DNA of 64,000 bases from positions 1-64,000 of IMG/VR virus record IMGVR_UViG_3300043778_000063. One strand, given 5' to 3'. Within the stretch, counting starts at the first letter, position 1. Every line of letters starts with the position of its first letter. A program made the position numbers and the translations under genes. Below, one piece after another: positions 29,994 through 38,413 of this stretch. Source of the DNA: a virus. Below the pieces are notes generated by a model that worked only from the letters and a program-made list of their open reading frames with translations, was not told the DNA's origin and ran no database searches.

Positions 29994-30811
29994 GCAAATA
30001 TTTCGACGACCAGCCGATTGTCCGCGGCGCCGATGTGATCTATCGGCCGGCTGGAAATGCCGGCGAATACGCTCCGTTGGCGACCAATCCGTGGAAGGGT
30101 TGCGGGCATGGCTGCAAATATTGCTATGTTCCGAACGCCACCCACATCGATCGCAAACTATTCAATGCTGGAGCCATCTATCGGGGGCCCGAATACGAGC
30201 GGCGGCTGGACCGCGACATCGACCGCCACCGGCATCTGTCAGGGACGGCGGCCGAGCAGGTCTTCATCACGTTCAGCAGCGATCCGTTCCACCCGCATGG
30301 CCGTCTGATCGAGACCACCGGCGTCGTAATGGAAAAACTTCGGCTGGGTGGTCTCGCCTATTGCACGCTGTCAAAGGGCGGCACCCGGGCACTACCGTTC
30401 CTGAAATGCTACCGGCCAGATCGCGATGCCTATGCTTGCACGCTGACGACGCTTGATGATGATTTCTCGCGGAAATGGGAACCGAACGCCGCATTGCCGG
30501 CGGATCGAATTGAAGCCTTGCAGGCCTTCCACAACGCCGGCATCTTCACGTGGGTCTCGCTCGAGCCAACGCTTGATGTCGACGCCAGCCTCAACATCGT
30601 TTGGGAGACGCATCAGTTCGTTGATCTCTACAAGATCGGCCGCGCTAACTACCTCAAAGAGATCACGCGAACTACAGACTGGCGCGATTACACCATCCAC
30701 ATGATTGCGCTCTGCCAGGACCTCGGCGTTAGGCACTACATCAAGAAGGACCTGCAAGAATTTTTGCCGCCCGGCTATCCCAACCCGCTGCGGGTTCAGC
30801 AGCATCACTAG
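29990..30811 (+). CDS. Radical-SAM protein related to spore photoproduct lyase
   Basis: 273 residues. The [4Fe-4S] site is WKGCGHGCKYCYVPNA with Cys38, Cys42 and Cys45 (CxxxCxxC). VFITFSSDPFHP and FTWVSLEPTLDVD follow the strands of the half-barrel. Related proteins are the Rv2578c/SplB group; in phages they appear as stand-alone genes. DNA repair or a nucleotide modification is possible; substrate cannot be read from sequence. Confidence 0.88.
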   Translation: MSKYFDDQPIVRGADVIYRPAGNAGEYAPLATNPWKGCGHGCKYCYVPNATHIDRKLFNAGAIYRGPEYERRLDRDIDRHRHLSGTAAEQVFITFSSDPFHPHGRLIETTGVVMEKLRLGGLAYCTLSKGGTRALPFLKCYRPDRDAYACTLTTLDDDFSRKWEPNAALPADRIEALQAFHNAGIFTWVSLEPTLDVDASLNIVWETHQFVDLYKIGRANYLKEITRTTDWRDYTIHMIALCQDLGVRHYIKKDLQEFLPPGYPNPLRVQQHH

Positions 30812-30820
30812 GAGAACGAA

Positions 30821-31519
30821 ATGACGATCGAAACGCATGTGGTGGACATGAGCAAATACGCCGTCAGAGGGAAGCTTTCCGTGACCCGATCTGAATCCGC
30901 GCCATCCTCGTTAATGGACGCTGACCTGAGCGACGCAGCATTGATTCACCGTGCGTCCGTGATCGTCGGCTATGCGGCGGCGATTACCGCGGCAATCCTG
31001 ATGCTGATCTTTATCGCGGTTCTCATTTTCATCCCGATCCCGGCAAAAGCCGAGAGCGCCGGCAAGATCACGATTGCCCAAGCCGCCGCGATGACCACGG
31101 CGCTGCGCAACATGGACGGCCACATTATCGTCGTGAAACAGGGCGGCATCGACAACATGGTGATGATCCCGTGGGACTTCGGGTCGGCATCCCTGCGGCT
31201 CCGAATCGCGAGCGACATTGCGATCCTTGATGGCGTCGCGAGATCGGTCGAAGCATCCCGGCAGGCGATCATTAAGGAACTCCTCGCAAAGGCGAATGAG
31301 CGGACCCCGGACAAGTCGGTGACCGAGATCAAGCCGAGCACGCCCGAATATGACGAGTTCCAGCGCCAGTACGCCGACCTCAATGCGAGCCCCGCGCCTG
31401 GAACCCAGGACCTCGCCCGGATCAAGGCCAGCGAACTCCACATGGACCGGAACGATATACCGGTGACGGTCCTTTCCGCGCTTGGCCCCATCCTAGACGA
31501 CGACGTTTCCGCCAAATAG
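30821..31519 (+). CDS. Membrane-anchored hypothetical protein
   Basis: 232 residues. One transmembrane helix at about 48-73 (VGYAAAITAAILMLIFIAVL), a soluble C-terminal domain with helical repeats (RLRIASDIAILDGVARSVEA) and a disordered end. Preceded by AGGAGAACGAA. Orientation with the C-terminus in the periplasm is likely. Unknown role. Confidence 0.65.
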   Translation: MTIETHVVDMSKYAVRGKLSVTRSESAPSSLMDADLSDAALIHRASVIVGYAAAITAAILMLIFIAVLIFIPIPAKAESAGKITIAQAAAMTTALRNMDGHIIVVKQGGIDNMVMIPWDFGSASLRLRIASDIAILDGVARSVEASRQAIIKELLAKANERTPDKSVTEIKPSTPEYDEFQRQYADLNASPAPGTQDLARIKASELHMDRNDIPVTVLSALGPILDDDVSAK

Positions 31520-31644
31520 ACCCGCGCCGGGCCGCATTCTGGCCCATGCGCGTCATTCCGAACCGTCCGCTACGGTCGTCTACCCCAAAACCAACCGCGC
31601 CCAGCGGCCTCCTCTGGGGCGTCATCCCGAAACAGGAGTTCCCC
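31520..31644. other. 125-base gap between early genes
   Basis: Holds a small hairpin GGGCC-GCATTCT-GGCCC at 31528-31544 directly after the stop, without a U-run, so at most a weak terminator. An ATG at 31546 could extend the next gene, but the AGGAG at about 31636 argues for the internal start. Confidence 0.4.
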
Positions 31645-32187
31645 ATGGCACCACCCTTTGTCGAGCGACTTCGCGACCGCCAGATGGCCGAAGCCGTCCT
31701 TTCCATGCCAGATCCGGAATCGATTCGAACGGTTCCCCGCGCCCGCGACAATCCGATCCTCCGCGCCGCCGAGGACCTCGCCGCCAGTTGGGAGGAGATG
31801 CGCCTGGAACGCGACGAGGCGCGCCTTGCCGCCGAGCGGGACCGGCAGGAGAACCTGCGCCTGAGCGAACGGGTTGACGCGCTCGAGCGCGAGCTCCGGG
31901 AAAAAGTCGCGTTCCTGGTCGAGGAGGCCGACGACGAGAAGCGGCGCGCCCTGGACTTTCACGGCCAGGCGCAGGGGCTCCGGGCAAGTTTCTCGGTCAT
32001 CGTGCAGGCGCTGCTTTATGTGGTCCAAGCCGATGCCGCCGCCGGCGGCGTTCTTCCCAAGCCGCCCCCGATCGAGGAGCAGCCCGCAGCGCACCCTGCG
32101 CCTGAGGGTCGTGCCATCCATCCGATGGACCTCGACGATATCTCCAGCATCCTGCAGCGGCTGCCGCCGAACAGCCTGAAGAGGTAA
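31645..32187 (+). CDS. Coiled-coil protein
   Basis: 180 residues from the ATG at 31645 (CAGGAG upstream). Residues ~50-115 form an unbroken charged coiled coil (RLERDEARLAAERDRQENLR), followed by a hydrophobic helix (FSVIVQALLYVVQADAA) and a Pro-rich tail. Unknown function. Confidence 0.6.
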   Translation: MAPPFVERLRDRQMAEAVLSMPDPESIRTVPRARDNPILRAAEDLAASWEEMRLERDEARLAAERDRQENLRLSERVDALERELREKVAFLVEEADDEKRRALDFHGQAQGLRASFSVIVQALLYVVQADAAAGGVLPKPPPIEEQPAAHPAPEGRAIHPMDLDDISSILQRLPPNSLKR

Positions 32188-32190
32188 CCA

Positions 32191-32328
32191 ATGAACCGCA
32201 ACAGCATATTCGACCCCACCGCATGGATCATGATACCAATCGGCATCACGCTTGCTTTTTGGCAGGCGGTTCTTATGGGCAATCCGCCGCCGGTCATGCG
32301 CGATAGGTTGGGGAAATTGGGCAAGTGA
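32191..32328 (+). CDS. 45-residue membrane peptide
   Basis: ATG at 32191 with GAAGAGGTAACC upstream. One hydrophobic helix (AWIMIPIGITLAFWQAVLMG) followed by a basic tail. Coupled as GTGA to the next gene. Confidence 0.55.
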   Translation: MNRNSIFDPTAWIMIPIGITLAFWQAVLMGNPPPVMRDRLGKLGK

Positions 32329-32528
32329 GCGCCCTTGAGCCGATCGGGCATCGATCCTGCTCGAACTGCGGCAACTGGAACAAATCGATCTCGGTTCCAG
32401 AGGATGACGTGATGAAAGCGTTGTGCTGCGTCGACAATGAGGTCCGGAGCGGCGGCTATCGGTGCGGATCGTGGATTCGAAGGATCGACTGGCTCAAGGC
32501 GCCTCCGGCTCGACCTTACGAAATGTGA
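32325..32528 (+). CDS. Small Cys-rich protein, last gene of the early block
   Basis: 67 residues from GTG. RSCSNCGNWN and KALCCVDNEVRSGGYRCGSW give a zinc-like arrangement close to that of the Cys-rich gene at 10094-10351. Its 3' end overlaps the convergent gene by 35 bases. Confidence 0.6.
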   Translation: MSALEPIGHRSCSNCGNWNKSISVPEDDVMKALCCVDNEVRSGGYRCGSWIRRIDWLKAPPARPYEM

Positions 32529-32682
32529 CCTCCCAGGTCTCGCCGATCGCGAATTGAACGATCGCCTTTGAGATCTGGCCCATCAGATGCGATCCGCCGT
32601 CCAGCGGATCAGGCTTCAGCAGGAACATGTCCTCCCCGTTCTTCGATACGGTCGCGAGGCATTTCCACTGCACCGAGGCCAT
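32494..32682 (-). CDS. Small beta-rich protein, last gene of the late operon
   Basis: 62 residues. VQWKCLATVSKNGEDMFLL and GETWEVTFRKVE are strand-like. No family recognised. Tail-to-tail with the early operon. Confidence 0.55.
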   Translation of the reverse strand: MASVQWKCLATVSKNGEDMFLLKPDPLDGGSHLMGQISKAIVQFAIGETWEVTFRKVEPEAP

Positions 32683-32683
32683 G

Positions 32684-33307
32684 TCACTTCTGCGATTGAT
32701 TTTTCAACTCGACCTCGAGCTTTGAAATCCTCTCGATCAGGGACTCCAGCGACGGAAGCTTGTCGCGTTCGTCGGACCTGATCTGGTCAATTTCCTTTTC
32801 AGTTATGGACTGCCTGGTCTGGAGATTCCCGCGCTCGACGTTCTCACCGGCATGCTCCACAATCCGATTGGTTTCGTCGTCCTTCAGTTTAGCGACATCC
32901 ATAGAATCGATCTGCACGTGAGTTTGGAGGCTGCCCAATTGAATCGCGCCGGAGATAAGCGCGATCACTATCGCCACGATGATGCTGACTCCTCCGATCA
33001 GGATCGCGGGATTGGTCTTTCCCAGCAGATCGACCTTGTCGGAGAGCGCCTTATATTGGGCGTTGTATTCGATCGACTTTACGAACGTGATATTCTGATC
33101 GATCAAAGTCTGACGAAACTCGTTGACGCTATCGAATCGCTTCTCAAGCGCCTTTCCTGCGACATCAACTGCGGCAAGAGCGGCTGCGAATCTTTCTTGC
33201 GCCAATTCCTTCGCCGCACCGATTCTCTCGATCGATAGATCCTCGGCTTTGGATAGGCGGTCCTCGAATTCCTTTTTGGTGACCAAGCGATGAACCTCGG
33301 CGGTCAT
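32684..33307 (-). CDS. Membrane protein with coiled coils (lysis region)
   Basis: 207 residues. Helical N-terminal 95 residues including VNEFRQTLIDQNITFVKSIE, one transmembrane helix at about 101-122 (AILIGGVSIIVAIVIALISG), then a C-terminal coiled coil. The EFRQTL motif with a single membrane span is common in accessory proteins of phage lysis clusters. Could be a spanin-like or anti-holin protein. Confidence 0.65.
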   Translation of the reverse strand: MTAEVHRLVTKKEFEDRLSKAEDLSIERIGAAKELAQERFAAALAAVDVAGKALEKRFDSVNEFRQTLIDQNITFVKSIEYNAQYKALSDKVDLLGKTNPAILIGGVSIIVAIVIALISGAIQLGSLQTHVQIDSMDVAKLKDDETNRIVEHAGENVERGNLQTRQSITEKEIDQIRSDERDKLPSLESLIERISKLEVELKNQSQK

Positions 33308-33311
33308 GTCC

Positions 33312-33755
33312 CTATCCCCAATACCATGCCGTCGAGACTACAACGGCCGCGACCGACAGCATCCACGGCCAATTCCCAAGCGCTCGTTGCGTCAGGAAAT
33401 AGGTCACCCCGACGCGCCCAATGATCAGGAAGAACGCCCCGATGATCATCAGCGTGACCTGGGTGGAATTCATAGGACCGCCCCCACCTCCGATCCCGAT
33501 CCGGCGCCAATACCAGACGGTAACCCGCGTGATGGCGGCGCCGGCGCCCTCGAAACACAGCAGCCCGGCGACGCCGATCAGGCATCGATAGATGTCGTCC
33601 TCGTCGAATCTCTCGAACTTGATCGGGCTGAGATGCCCGCTCAGAAGCCGAAATAGCTCGTAAATGTAGACGAACAAAACGAGGAGCATGATCACAGCGA
33701 CGATGGCCGACTCTGTGTTCGCGTATTCATTGAGAGCGATCAGCGTTTGCATCAT
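33312..33755 (-). CDS. Multi-pass membrane protein, holin candidate
   Basis: 147 residues with four hydrophobic segments (about 16-37, 59-82, 99-119, 128-146). Its position in the lysis cluster and its size fit a holin or its antagonist. No signature motif visible. Confidence 0.55.
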   Translation of the reverse strand: MMQTLIALNEYANTESAIVAVIMLLVLFVYIYELFRLLSGHLSPIKFERFDEDDIYRCLIGVAGLLCFEGAGAAITRVTVWYWRRIGIGGGGGPMNSTQVTLMIIGAFFLIIGRVGVTYFLTQRALGNWPWMLSVAAVVVSTAWYWG

Positions 33756-33934
33756 TCGTCATCCTCATGTTCTTCATTGAAGTGGATGGATATCGCGATC
33801 AGAGGATCAAGCTTGGCGCATAGAATCGATGTGCGCTCTTTGAGACGTTCCGCAGCGACGTGAACTCGATCTGATTCGTCGAGGCGATGAGGCCTGCCGG
33901 TCAGTTTTTCCCACAGCCTCACCCATATGGTCAT
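33752..33934 (-). CDS. Small hypothetical protein of the lysis region
   Basis: 60 residues from the ATG at 33934 (ATGA with the upstream gene; ATGA with the next). Helical (RVHVAAERLKERTSILCAKL) with an acidic end. Confidence 0.55.
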   Translation of the reverse strand: MTIWVRLWEKLTGRPHRLDESDRVHVAAERLKERTSILCAKLDPLIAISIHFNEEHEDDE

Positions 33935-34224
33935 CGCCGGCCTCGCCCATTCGGCTTCACGTTCAGAACTCGATCGAAAATTCCGTTCGTTGACCGTTGC
34001 ACTTCGGCCATCTTGTCGATTGCGCTCGCGGTGTCGTTCATTGATTCGGTGGTGTCTCTCGACACCTGCTTCAGCTCGGCCTGTGCCGATTTCCGCTCGT
34101 CCCGTTCCATCCACCACCTGAACTCCGCGGACACCCACAGGATCGCGAAGGCTCCAGCGATCCCATGTGCTGCGATGAACGCGAACACTTTTTCGAGAAA
34201 ATCGCCCAAGCTCTCCAGGGTCAT
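33931..34224 (-). CDS. Single-span membrane protein, spanin-like layout
   Basis: 97 residues from the ATG at 34224. Transmembrane helix at about 15-35 (HGIAGAFAILWVSAEFRWW), then a coiled coil (RKSAQAELKQVSRDTTESMN). The arrangement, membrane anchor plus periplasmic coiled coil, resembles an i-spanin (Rz), though no outer-membrane partner frame was found. Confidence 0.55.
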   Translation of the reverse strand: MTLESLGDFLEKVFAFIAAHGIAGAFAILWVSAEFRWWMERDERKSAQAELKQVSRDTTESMNDTASAIDKMAEVQRSTNGIFDRVLNVKPNGRGRR

Positions 34225-34262
34225 CGGGTAGCATCCTACTCTCCGAAATTGTCCTGGGCGAC

Positions 34263-34306
34263 CAAAAACAAACGGCCCTGATTCCTGCATATATGGAATC
34301 AAGGCC
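34263..34306 (-). terminator. Rho-independent terminator after the porin-like gene
   Basis: Twelve-pair stem with one G-U/mismatch: GGCCCTGATTCC (34274-34285) with GGAATCAAGGCC (34295-34306), loop of nine, followed on the minus strand by GTTTGTTTTTGG. Confidence 0.8.
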
Positions 34307-34350
34307 GGTTGCATCAGTTGTCATGATTCGCGCGATGCGCGCGATCCGAT

Positions 34351-35091
34351 TCAGAACTCGACAGCGACGCCGGCGAGATACTTCGTCCCGACGGTCGACG
34401 TCACGCCGACCGGGCCACCGAACGTGACGCCTTTGTTTTGAAATACGGTCTCGACGTACTCGCGAACGGCAGAACCGTTGCTGAGTTGCTCCATCAGGTC
34501 GAACTCGATTTTTGGCGAGAACGACCAGACTTTGTTGGATCCGGCGCCGAGAAAGGCGACCGTGACGTCGTCCGCGCGGAAGCCTGCGCCAAAGCCGGCT
34601 TGAACGTTACTTGCAGTGACGCCGACCGGCAGCAACGGGAACGGGGCTACGCTGCTGAACGGATTCGGCAAGCTCAGCAGACCCAACGCGTTCTGGATGG
34701 TCGAAACAGGCGTCCATATCAGTCCGGTACCCTCGAATGAGACCGGGCCCGAGACCGAGAAGCCAGCGTTGGCGCCGTTGAAATTAGTCGCGCTGACTTT
34801 GCCCTCGATCGCATAGGCGAACATGCTGCTTTTGCTGCCCCAGGCATAGCCGGCATTCAGGCCAACACCCGCCGTGGTCGTGGTCAGGCTGGCCGGGTTA
34901 ACGCCAGGGACACTGGCGACCACCGGGCCGCCGCCGGCCTCGGTGAAGATGCCGGCGTAGAAGCCGGAAGTGCCGAACGGATAGCCGGTAAAGACGGGGG
35001 TTGCTGGCGCCTTGACGGCCATGTCCGCAGCAAGCGCGGGACCGGCCAGGAAAGCCGCGGCGATCGCCGCAATGCGGAGGAAGTTCTTCAT
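34351..35091 (-). CDS. Host-like outer-membrane beta-barrel protein
   Basis: 246 residues from the ATG at 35091 (AGAGGA upstream). Signal peptide MKNFLRIAAIAAAFLAGPAL with cleavage after ALA, then ADMAVKAPATPVF and SGFYAGIFTEAGGG, an opening typical of RopB/Omp25-like barrels in Bradyrhizobium and relatives. Alternating hydrophobic strands follow, and the chain ends in Phe (VAVEF), the usual C-terminal insertion signal for barrels. It is followed by its own terminator, so it forms a separate unit. Might alter the host surface (receptor masking, superinfection exclusion); that is inference. Confidence 0.75.
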   Translation of the reverse strand: MKNFLRIAAIAAAFLAGPALAADMAVKAPATPVFTGYPFGTSGFYAGIFTEAGGGPVVASVPGVNPASLTTTTAGVGLNAGYAWGSKSSMFAYAIEGKVSATNFNGANAGFSVSGPVSFEGTGLIWTPVSTIQNALGLLSLPNPFSSVAPFPLLPVGVTASNVQAGFGAGFRADDVTVAFLGAGSNKVWSFSPKIEFDLMEQLSNGSAVREYVETVFQNKGVTFGGPVGVTSTVGTKYLAGVAVEF

Positions 35092-35208
35092 GGAGTGTCC
35101 TCTCAAGGGGTGACGGAATGCGCAGGAAGGTACGCGCCGACCACGTCAGGCCGAAAGAGGATTTACGGCGGCGCGCGTCAGATTATCTCCGACTGCGGCA
35201 TTTATACA
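35092..35208 (-). other. Upstream region of the porin-like gene
   Basis: About 115 bases with no gene. A GATAAT box (35182-35187) with GATGTA 17 bases upstream (35205-35210) is the best promoter candidate on the minus strand; the -35 match is poor. Confidence 0.35.
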
Positions 35209-35451
35209 TCACCGCCGTTCGCCGGTCTGTTCGCATCCGTAGCGGCCGCAGGGATGATAGCCAGCCTCGATAGCATCCTTGGACCACGATTGCGGGATCC
35301 AAAATCGCTGTTCCGAATCCAGCGATAGCGGCACACCGCGGACTTGAGCGCTGGTCGTGCAGCAATCCGGAGTTACCGAAAACATCACCATGCGTTCGGC
35401 CGCGGCCGCAGGAATCACCGAGGCCAGCAGCGCCGCAATGACCCGGTTCAT
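35209..35451 (-). CDS. Small secreted protein with Cys
   Basis: 80 residues. Signal peptide MNRVIAALLASVIPAAAA, then a short mature part with five Cys (TPDCCTTS, then HPCGRYGCEQ) likely to form disulfides in the periplasm. ATGA-coupled to the holin-like gene. No family recognised. Confidence 0.6.
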   Translation of the reverse strand: MNRVIAALLASVIPAAAAERMVMFSVTPDCCTTSAQVRGVPLSLDSEQRFWIPQSWSKDAIEAGYHPCGRYGCEQTGERR

Positions 35452-36164
35452 GCGGCCGTCAGCGGCGCCGTGGGGGGAACGAGGAAGCTCGGCGGGGCTG
35501 TTGCCGAAGGCACAATGGGGCGGTCCGTGACCGGAACCGGCGGCTCCGGGCTGTCCTTGTGCGCGTCGGCGATGATGGCGGCGCCTGCGGTCGTCTGCGG
35601 GATGGCATCGATGATTTTGGCGGCGACCACGTCGGGCGTCAGGCCGAACCGCTTGAGCACCCCGGGTATTGCCAGCGACGCCTGATTCGCCGCGCGCGCC
35701 AACATCGCGTTATCGACCTGCACGGACTTCCCGCTCATTCTGACGGCGCCATCGGAGATCAGCGACGCAGCGCGGTTCTGGAGGAACGTCGTCAGCGCGT
35801 TGCGATGCCCCTGGTCGAGGTCGATATTCCACTTCGATTTCAGCACGGTTGCCATGTAGCCGACGAGCGCCAGGATCAGCGCATTGGCAACCGAGTCGAT
35901 GTACGGCTCAAGCCAGCCGAAGGCGGAAAACTGGATGAGGCCACCGGAGGGCGGCGCCGGCGCCGAAATCAGCGCAACCTTGCCGCCATCATCCTTCTGC
36001 AGCTGCGCCTGTCCGATCGCCACCGGACCGCCCACTCGCTGGGACGCCACCACATCGGCCGTCGCCGGCATCGGCACGCCCTCCGGGTGGATGTTATTGA
36101 ACTGCGCGGCCGCCGGCAGAACCAAGGCCAGCAGCATGGCCGGGACGATGAGAAGTCGGCGCAT
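35448..36164 (-). CDS. Signal-peptide membrane protein, possible LLH-type holin
   Basis: 238 residues. Signal-like N-terminus (MRRLLIVPAMLLALVLPAAA), second membrane segment at about 89-108 (IDSVANALILALVGYMATVL), followed by a helical domain with LDQGHRNALTTFLQNRAASL, which recalls LL-H-type phage holins. Pro-rich C-terminus. Adjacent to the endolysin. Assigned mostly on context. Confidence 0.55.
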   Translation of the reverse strand: MRRLLIVPAMLLALVLPAAAQFNNIHPEGVPMPATADVVASQRVGGPVAIGQAQLQKDDGGKVALISAPAPPSGGLIQFSAFGWLEPYIDSVANALILALVGYMATVLKSKWNIDLDQGHRNALTTFLQNRAASLISDGAVRMSGKSVQVDNAMLARAANQASLAIPGVLKRFGLTPDVVAAKIIDAIPQTTAGAAIIADAHKDSPEPPVPVTDRPIVPSATAPPSFLVPPTAPLTAA

Positions 36165-36173
36165 CAGGATCTC

Positions 36174-36377
36174 CTATTCGGGGAAAATTCTGTCTATCAC
36201 GGCGCAGAAGGCGGCGTAAGCGTCTTTCAGCTCTTTCATGCCGTTCTCGAACTGCGCCGCAGCAGCGGGAACGCCCTCGCCGATGCCGTTGGTGGCGCAG
36301 TTGGCCGCGCGCGCCTTGGTCGCGTCGATCAGGCCATCCTTGACCGCCTGCAGCATCTCCGCCCGGGACAGGGTCAC
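36174..36377 (-). CDS. Small helical protein next to the endolysin
   Basis: 67 residues from GTG, overlapping the endolysin stop as GTGA. Helical throughout (MLQAVKDGLIDATKARA, then GMKELKDAYAAFCAVIDRIF). Unknown role, lysis cassette by position. Confidence 0.55.
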   Translation of the reverse strand: MTLSRAEMLQAVKDGLIDATKARAANCATNGIGEGVPAAAAQFENGMKELKDAYAAFCAVIDRIFPE

Positions 36378-37228
36378 GTCGAGGTCTTCGGCGCCGCTGG
36401 CTCTTCCTTCGGCGCGTCGAGCGCGGCCAGCGCTTCCTTGAGCGCGGCCACCGTCTCGGGCCCGGCGAAGTCGACCCTGAGGTTGTAGCTGCGCTGGAAA
36501 TGCTCCACCGCCTTTTTCGTCTTGTCTCCGTAGCTGCCATCGACGTGCAGCGGGGGTTCCCAGCCGAGCCGATTCAGTGCCGTCTGAATCCATTTGGTGT
36601 CGACGCCGGTCTCAGGCGCCGCGATGCCGGAATGGATCGGCGGCGCAATCGCTGCGCTCGGCAGCGCCAGCGACGGATCAATCTCGACCATCCGGCGGGC
36701 GACCGGGATGATGCCCAACTGCTCGTCCATCACGGTTGGATCATAAACGTGATCTCTCACGTATTTGCCAGGGGTTTGAATGTTCGTTCCTCCCCATAGA
36801 TAGCTGGTGTGCTGATGATGCTCATCGCGCGGTCCAAACCCGTTAAAAAGTTCTCCATAGAAGCAGATCAATTCCCAGATCCAGTTGGGCGCGCCAACGC
36901 GATCAAGTCCATTCAGATGGTACGCAGCAATCGCCGAATCCGCCCACGTCCGGAAGGGTCCATTCTTCGGAACGTCCTTCGATATGCTGTTCAAGGGCCA
37001 ACCTTGACCTGCGTTTCTAGTGAAATCCGAACCGGATTCGCGCTCGAATAGCGTCGCCATGAAGACGATCGGCACGCCGGTCGCCACGCTCACGGACTGA
37101 TACCGCGGTTTGAACCCGATCAACTTCATCGCGACGTGGTCGACCTCGGCGCGGCATTCCTTCCGGACCACCATCGCGGAGAGCAGTTGCGAATATTCCG
37201 GCTTCAGGATCTCGAAAGGATGACGCAT
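36374..37228 (-). CDS. Endolysin with C-terminal peptidoglycan-binding domain
   Basis: 284 residues, no signal peptide. The N-terminal ~180 residues hold a lysozyme-like domain: FMATLFERESGSDFTRN with candidate catalytic Glu, then DVPKNGPFRTWADSAIAAYH, then YGELFNGFG and HHQHTSYLWGG, close to a family of phage lysins with an SV-P-x-GRGPF-type block. Residues ~205-265 are a PG_binding_1 repeat (DTKWIQTALNRLGW, VDGSYGDKTKKAVEHFQRSY, VDFAGPETVAALKE). Export depends on the holin. Confidence 0.85.
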   Translation of the reverse strand: MRHPFEILKPEYSQLLSAMVVRKECRAEVDHVAMKLIGFKPRYQSVSVATGVPIVFMATLFERESGSDFTRNAGQGWPLNSISKDVPKNGPFRTWADSAIAAYHLNGLDRVGAPNWIWELICFYGELFNGFGPRDEHHQHTSYLWGGTNIQTPGKYVRDHVYDPTVMDEQLGIIPVARRMVEIDPSLALPSAAIAPPIHSGIAAPETGVDTKWIQTALNRLGWEPPLHVDGSYGDKTKKAVEHFQRSYNLRVDFAGPETVAALKEALAALDAPKEEPAAPKTST

Positions 37229-37240
37229 CGATCCAACTCC

Positions 37241-38401
37241 TCAGTTCTGGGATTCCTTCGAGACGATGAAGTTCGATACGAACCCCGTCGGGTTGGCGAC
37301 CATGATAGCACCGTTGTACGACCGGATGTTGAGGCAATCGTTCAGATTGAGCCACATGCTGGCGCTGACTTTCGTGGTCTGCACGCCACCAGTGCCATTC
37401 TCCTCATCCGCCTTGATGATGCCGCCGTTGACGTACAGCGACACGTAGAACACGGTATTCGGCGGCGCAGAGGGGAAATACAGCGTCGCGTCGGCATGGT
37501 ACACACCTGCGACATGCGGCGTGAAACAGCCTGTGGCCGGATTATAATCCCCGTTCAAATCGGTGTAGATCAGATCCGGCACGAGGAATTGCGGCGTCGG
37601 CGTCGCCGAGAGCGCGACCGCCTCTTGCCAGCCGACTGACGTCAACGTCGGACCGCCGAGCGTGACCGGGATTCCAGCCAGATAGCTCATGACGTCTTGG
37701 TTGAAATACCCAGGCTGGTGACCCAACGTCCGGATCGTGAGCAGAGAGCAACTGGCGCCGACCGCTGGACAGAATATCGACGACGTCAGATTCTCCGGGA
37801 CGGTCGAGTCGTTGTCCCCGTGCCAGATCTGGATCGGAACGCCTACAAAATTTGCTGCATTCAGATTCGGCGTGACTGAACTCTGGATCGCCGAAAATCC
37901 GGCCGCCGTCACGCCATATGCGCTGTATAGCGACGCCTGAAGCGACGGGAAGACAGCAGGGTCGGTCACGGGGAAAACTGCCGCGATCCGAGCGCACATC
38001 GAGGCCGGAGCATTGAAATTTTGCAAGCCTCCGCGCGATTGCGCATAGCAATTCGGTTTCGCCGCTAGCGAATAATTCGACGTGATAAACGCAGCGAATG
38101 GTCCCAACTGCGCGGCGTTATAGCCGTAGTCGTCGAGCCCGCCATCGGCCCCAGGAATCCACATGCCGACCACGGTCTGGCAAAATGGCTGCTGCGATAG
38201 GCCGGCTATCAAAGGGAGTGGTGCGGCATATCCGAGGCCGCCATTTGACACCGGCCCGGTCGGCATGATCAGCGTCCATTGATTGCCCGTGCAGCCGGCT
38301 GCGGGCGTATTCATGAAATATGTGAACCCATTCCATGTCAGAGCATTTGCGGGAAGACATCCGATCGACAACAGGAGCAGTGCTGCTAATATTTTTTTCA
38401 C
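37241..38401 (-). CDS. Secreted alpha/beta-hydrolase-like protein with C1q-like C-terminus
   Basis: 386 residues. Signal peptide MKKILAALLLLSIGCLPANA. Residues ~40-240 have an esterase-like order: nucleophile region YAQSRGGLQNF (Ser122), IWHGDNDSTVP (Asp196/198) and TLGHQPGY (His228), with several Cys that may form disulfides. Residues ~255-386 form a jelly-roll of the C1q/TNF type (CFTPHVAGVYHADATLYF, FYVSLYVNGGIIKADE, ASMWLNLNDCLNIRSYNG), as found at the ends of tail fibres. Likely a virion-associated enzyme that modifies surface polysaccharide; the signal peptide is unusual for that. Confidence 0.75.
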   Translation of the reverse strand: MKKILAALLLLSIGCLPANALTWNGFTYFMNTPAAGCTGNQWTLIMPTGPVSNGGLGYAAPLPLIAGLSQQPFCQTVVGMWIPGADGGLDDYGYNAAQLGPFAAFITSNYSLAAKPNCYAQSRGGLQNFNAPASMCARIAAVFPVTDPAVFPSLQASLYSAYGVTAAGFSAIQSSVTPNLNAANFVGVPIQIWHGDNDSTVPENLTSSIFCPAVGASCSLLTIRTLGHQPGYFNQDVMSYLAGIPVTLGGPTLTSVGWQEAVALSATPTPQFLVPDLIYTDLNGDYNPATGCFTPHVAGVYHADATLYFPSAPPNTVFYVSLYVNGGIIKADEENGTGGVQTTKVSASMWLNLNDCLNIRSYNGAIMVANPTGFVSNFIVSKESQN

Positions 38402-38413
38402 GTTGATTCCTTG

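Noticed and set aside
35559-36488. 309-codon plus-strand frame in the lysis region
   Set aside because: Antisense to the holin-like and endolysin genes, Arg/His-rich shadow.
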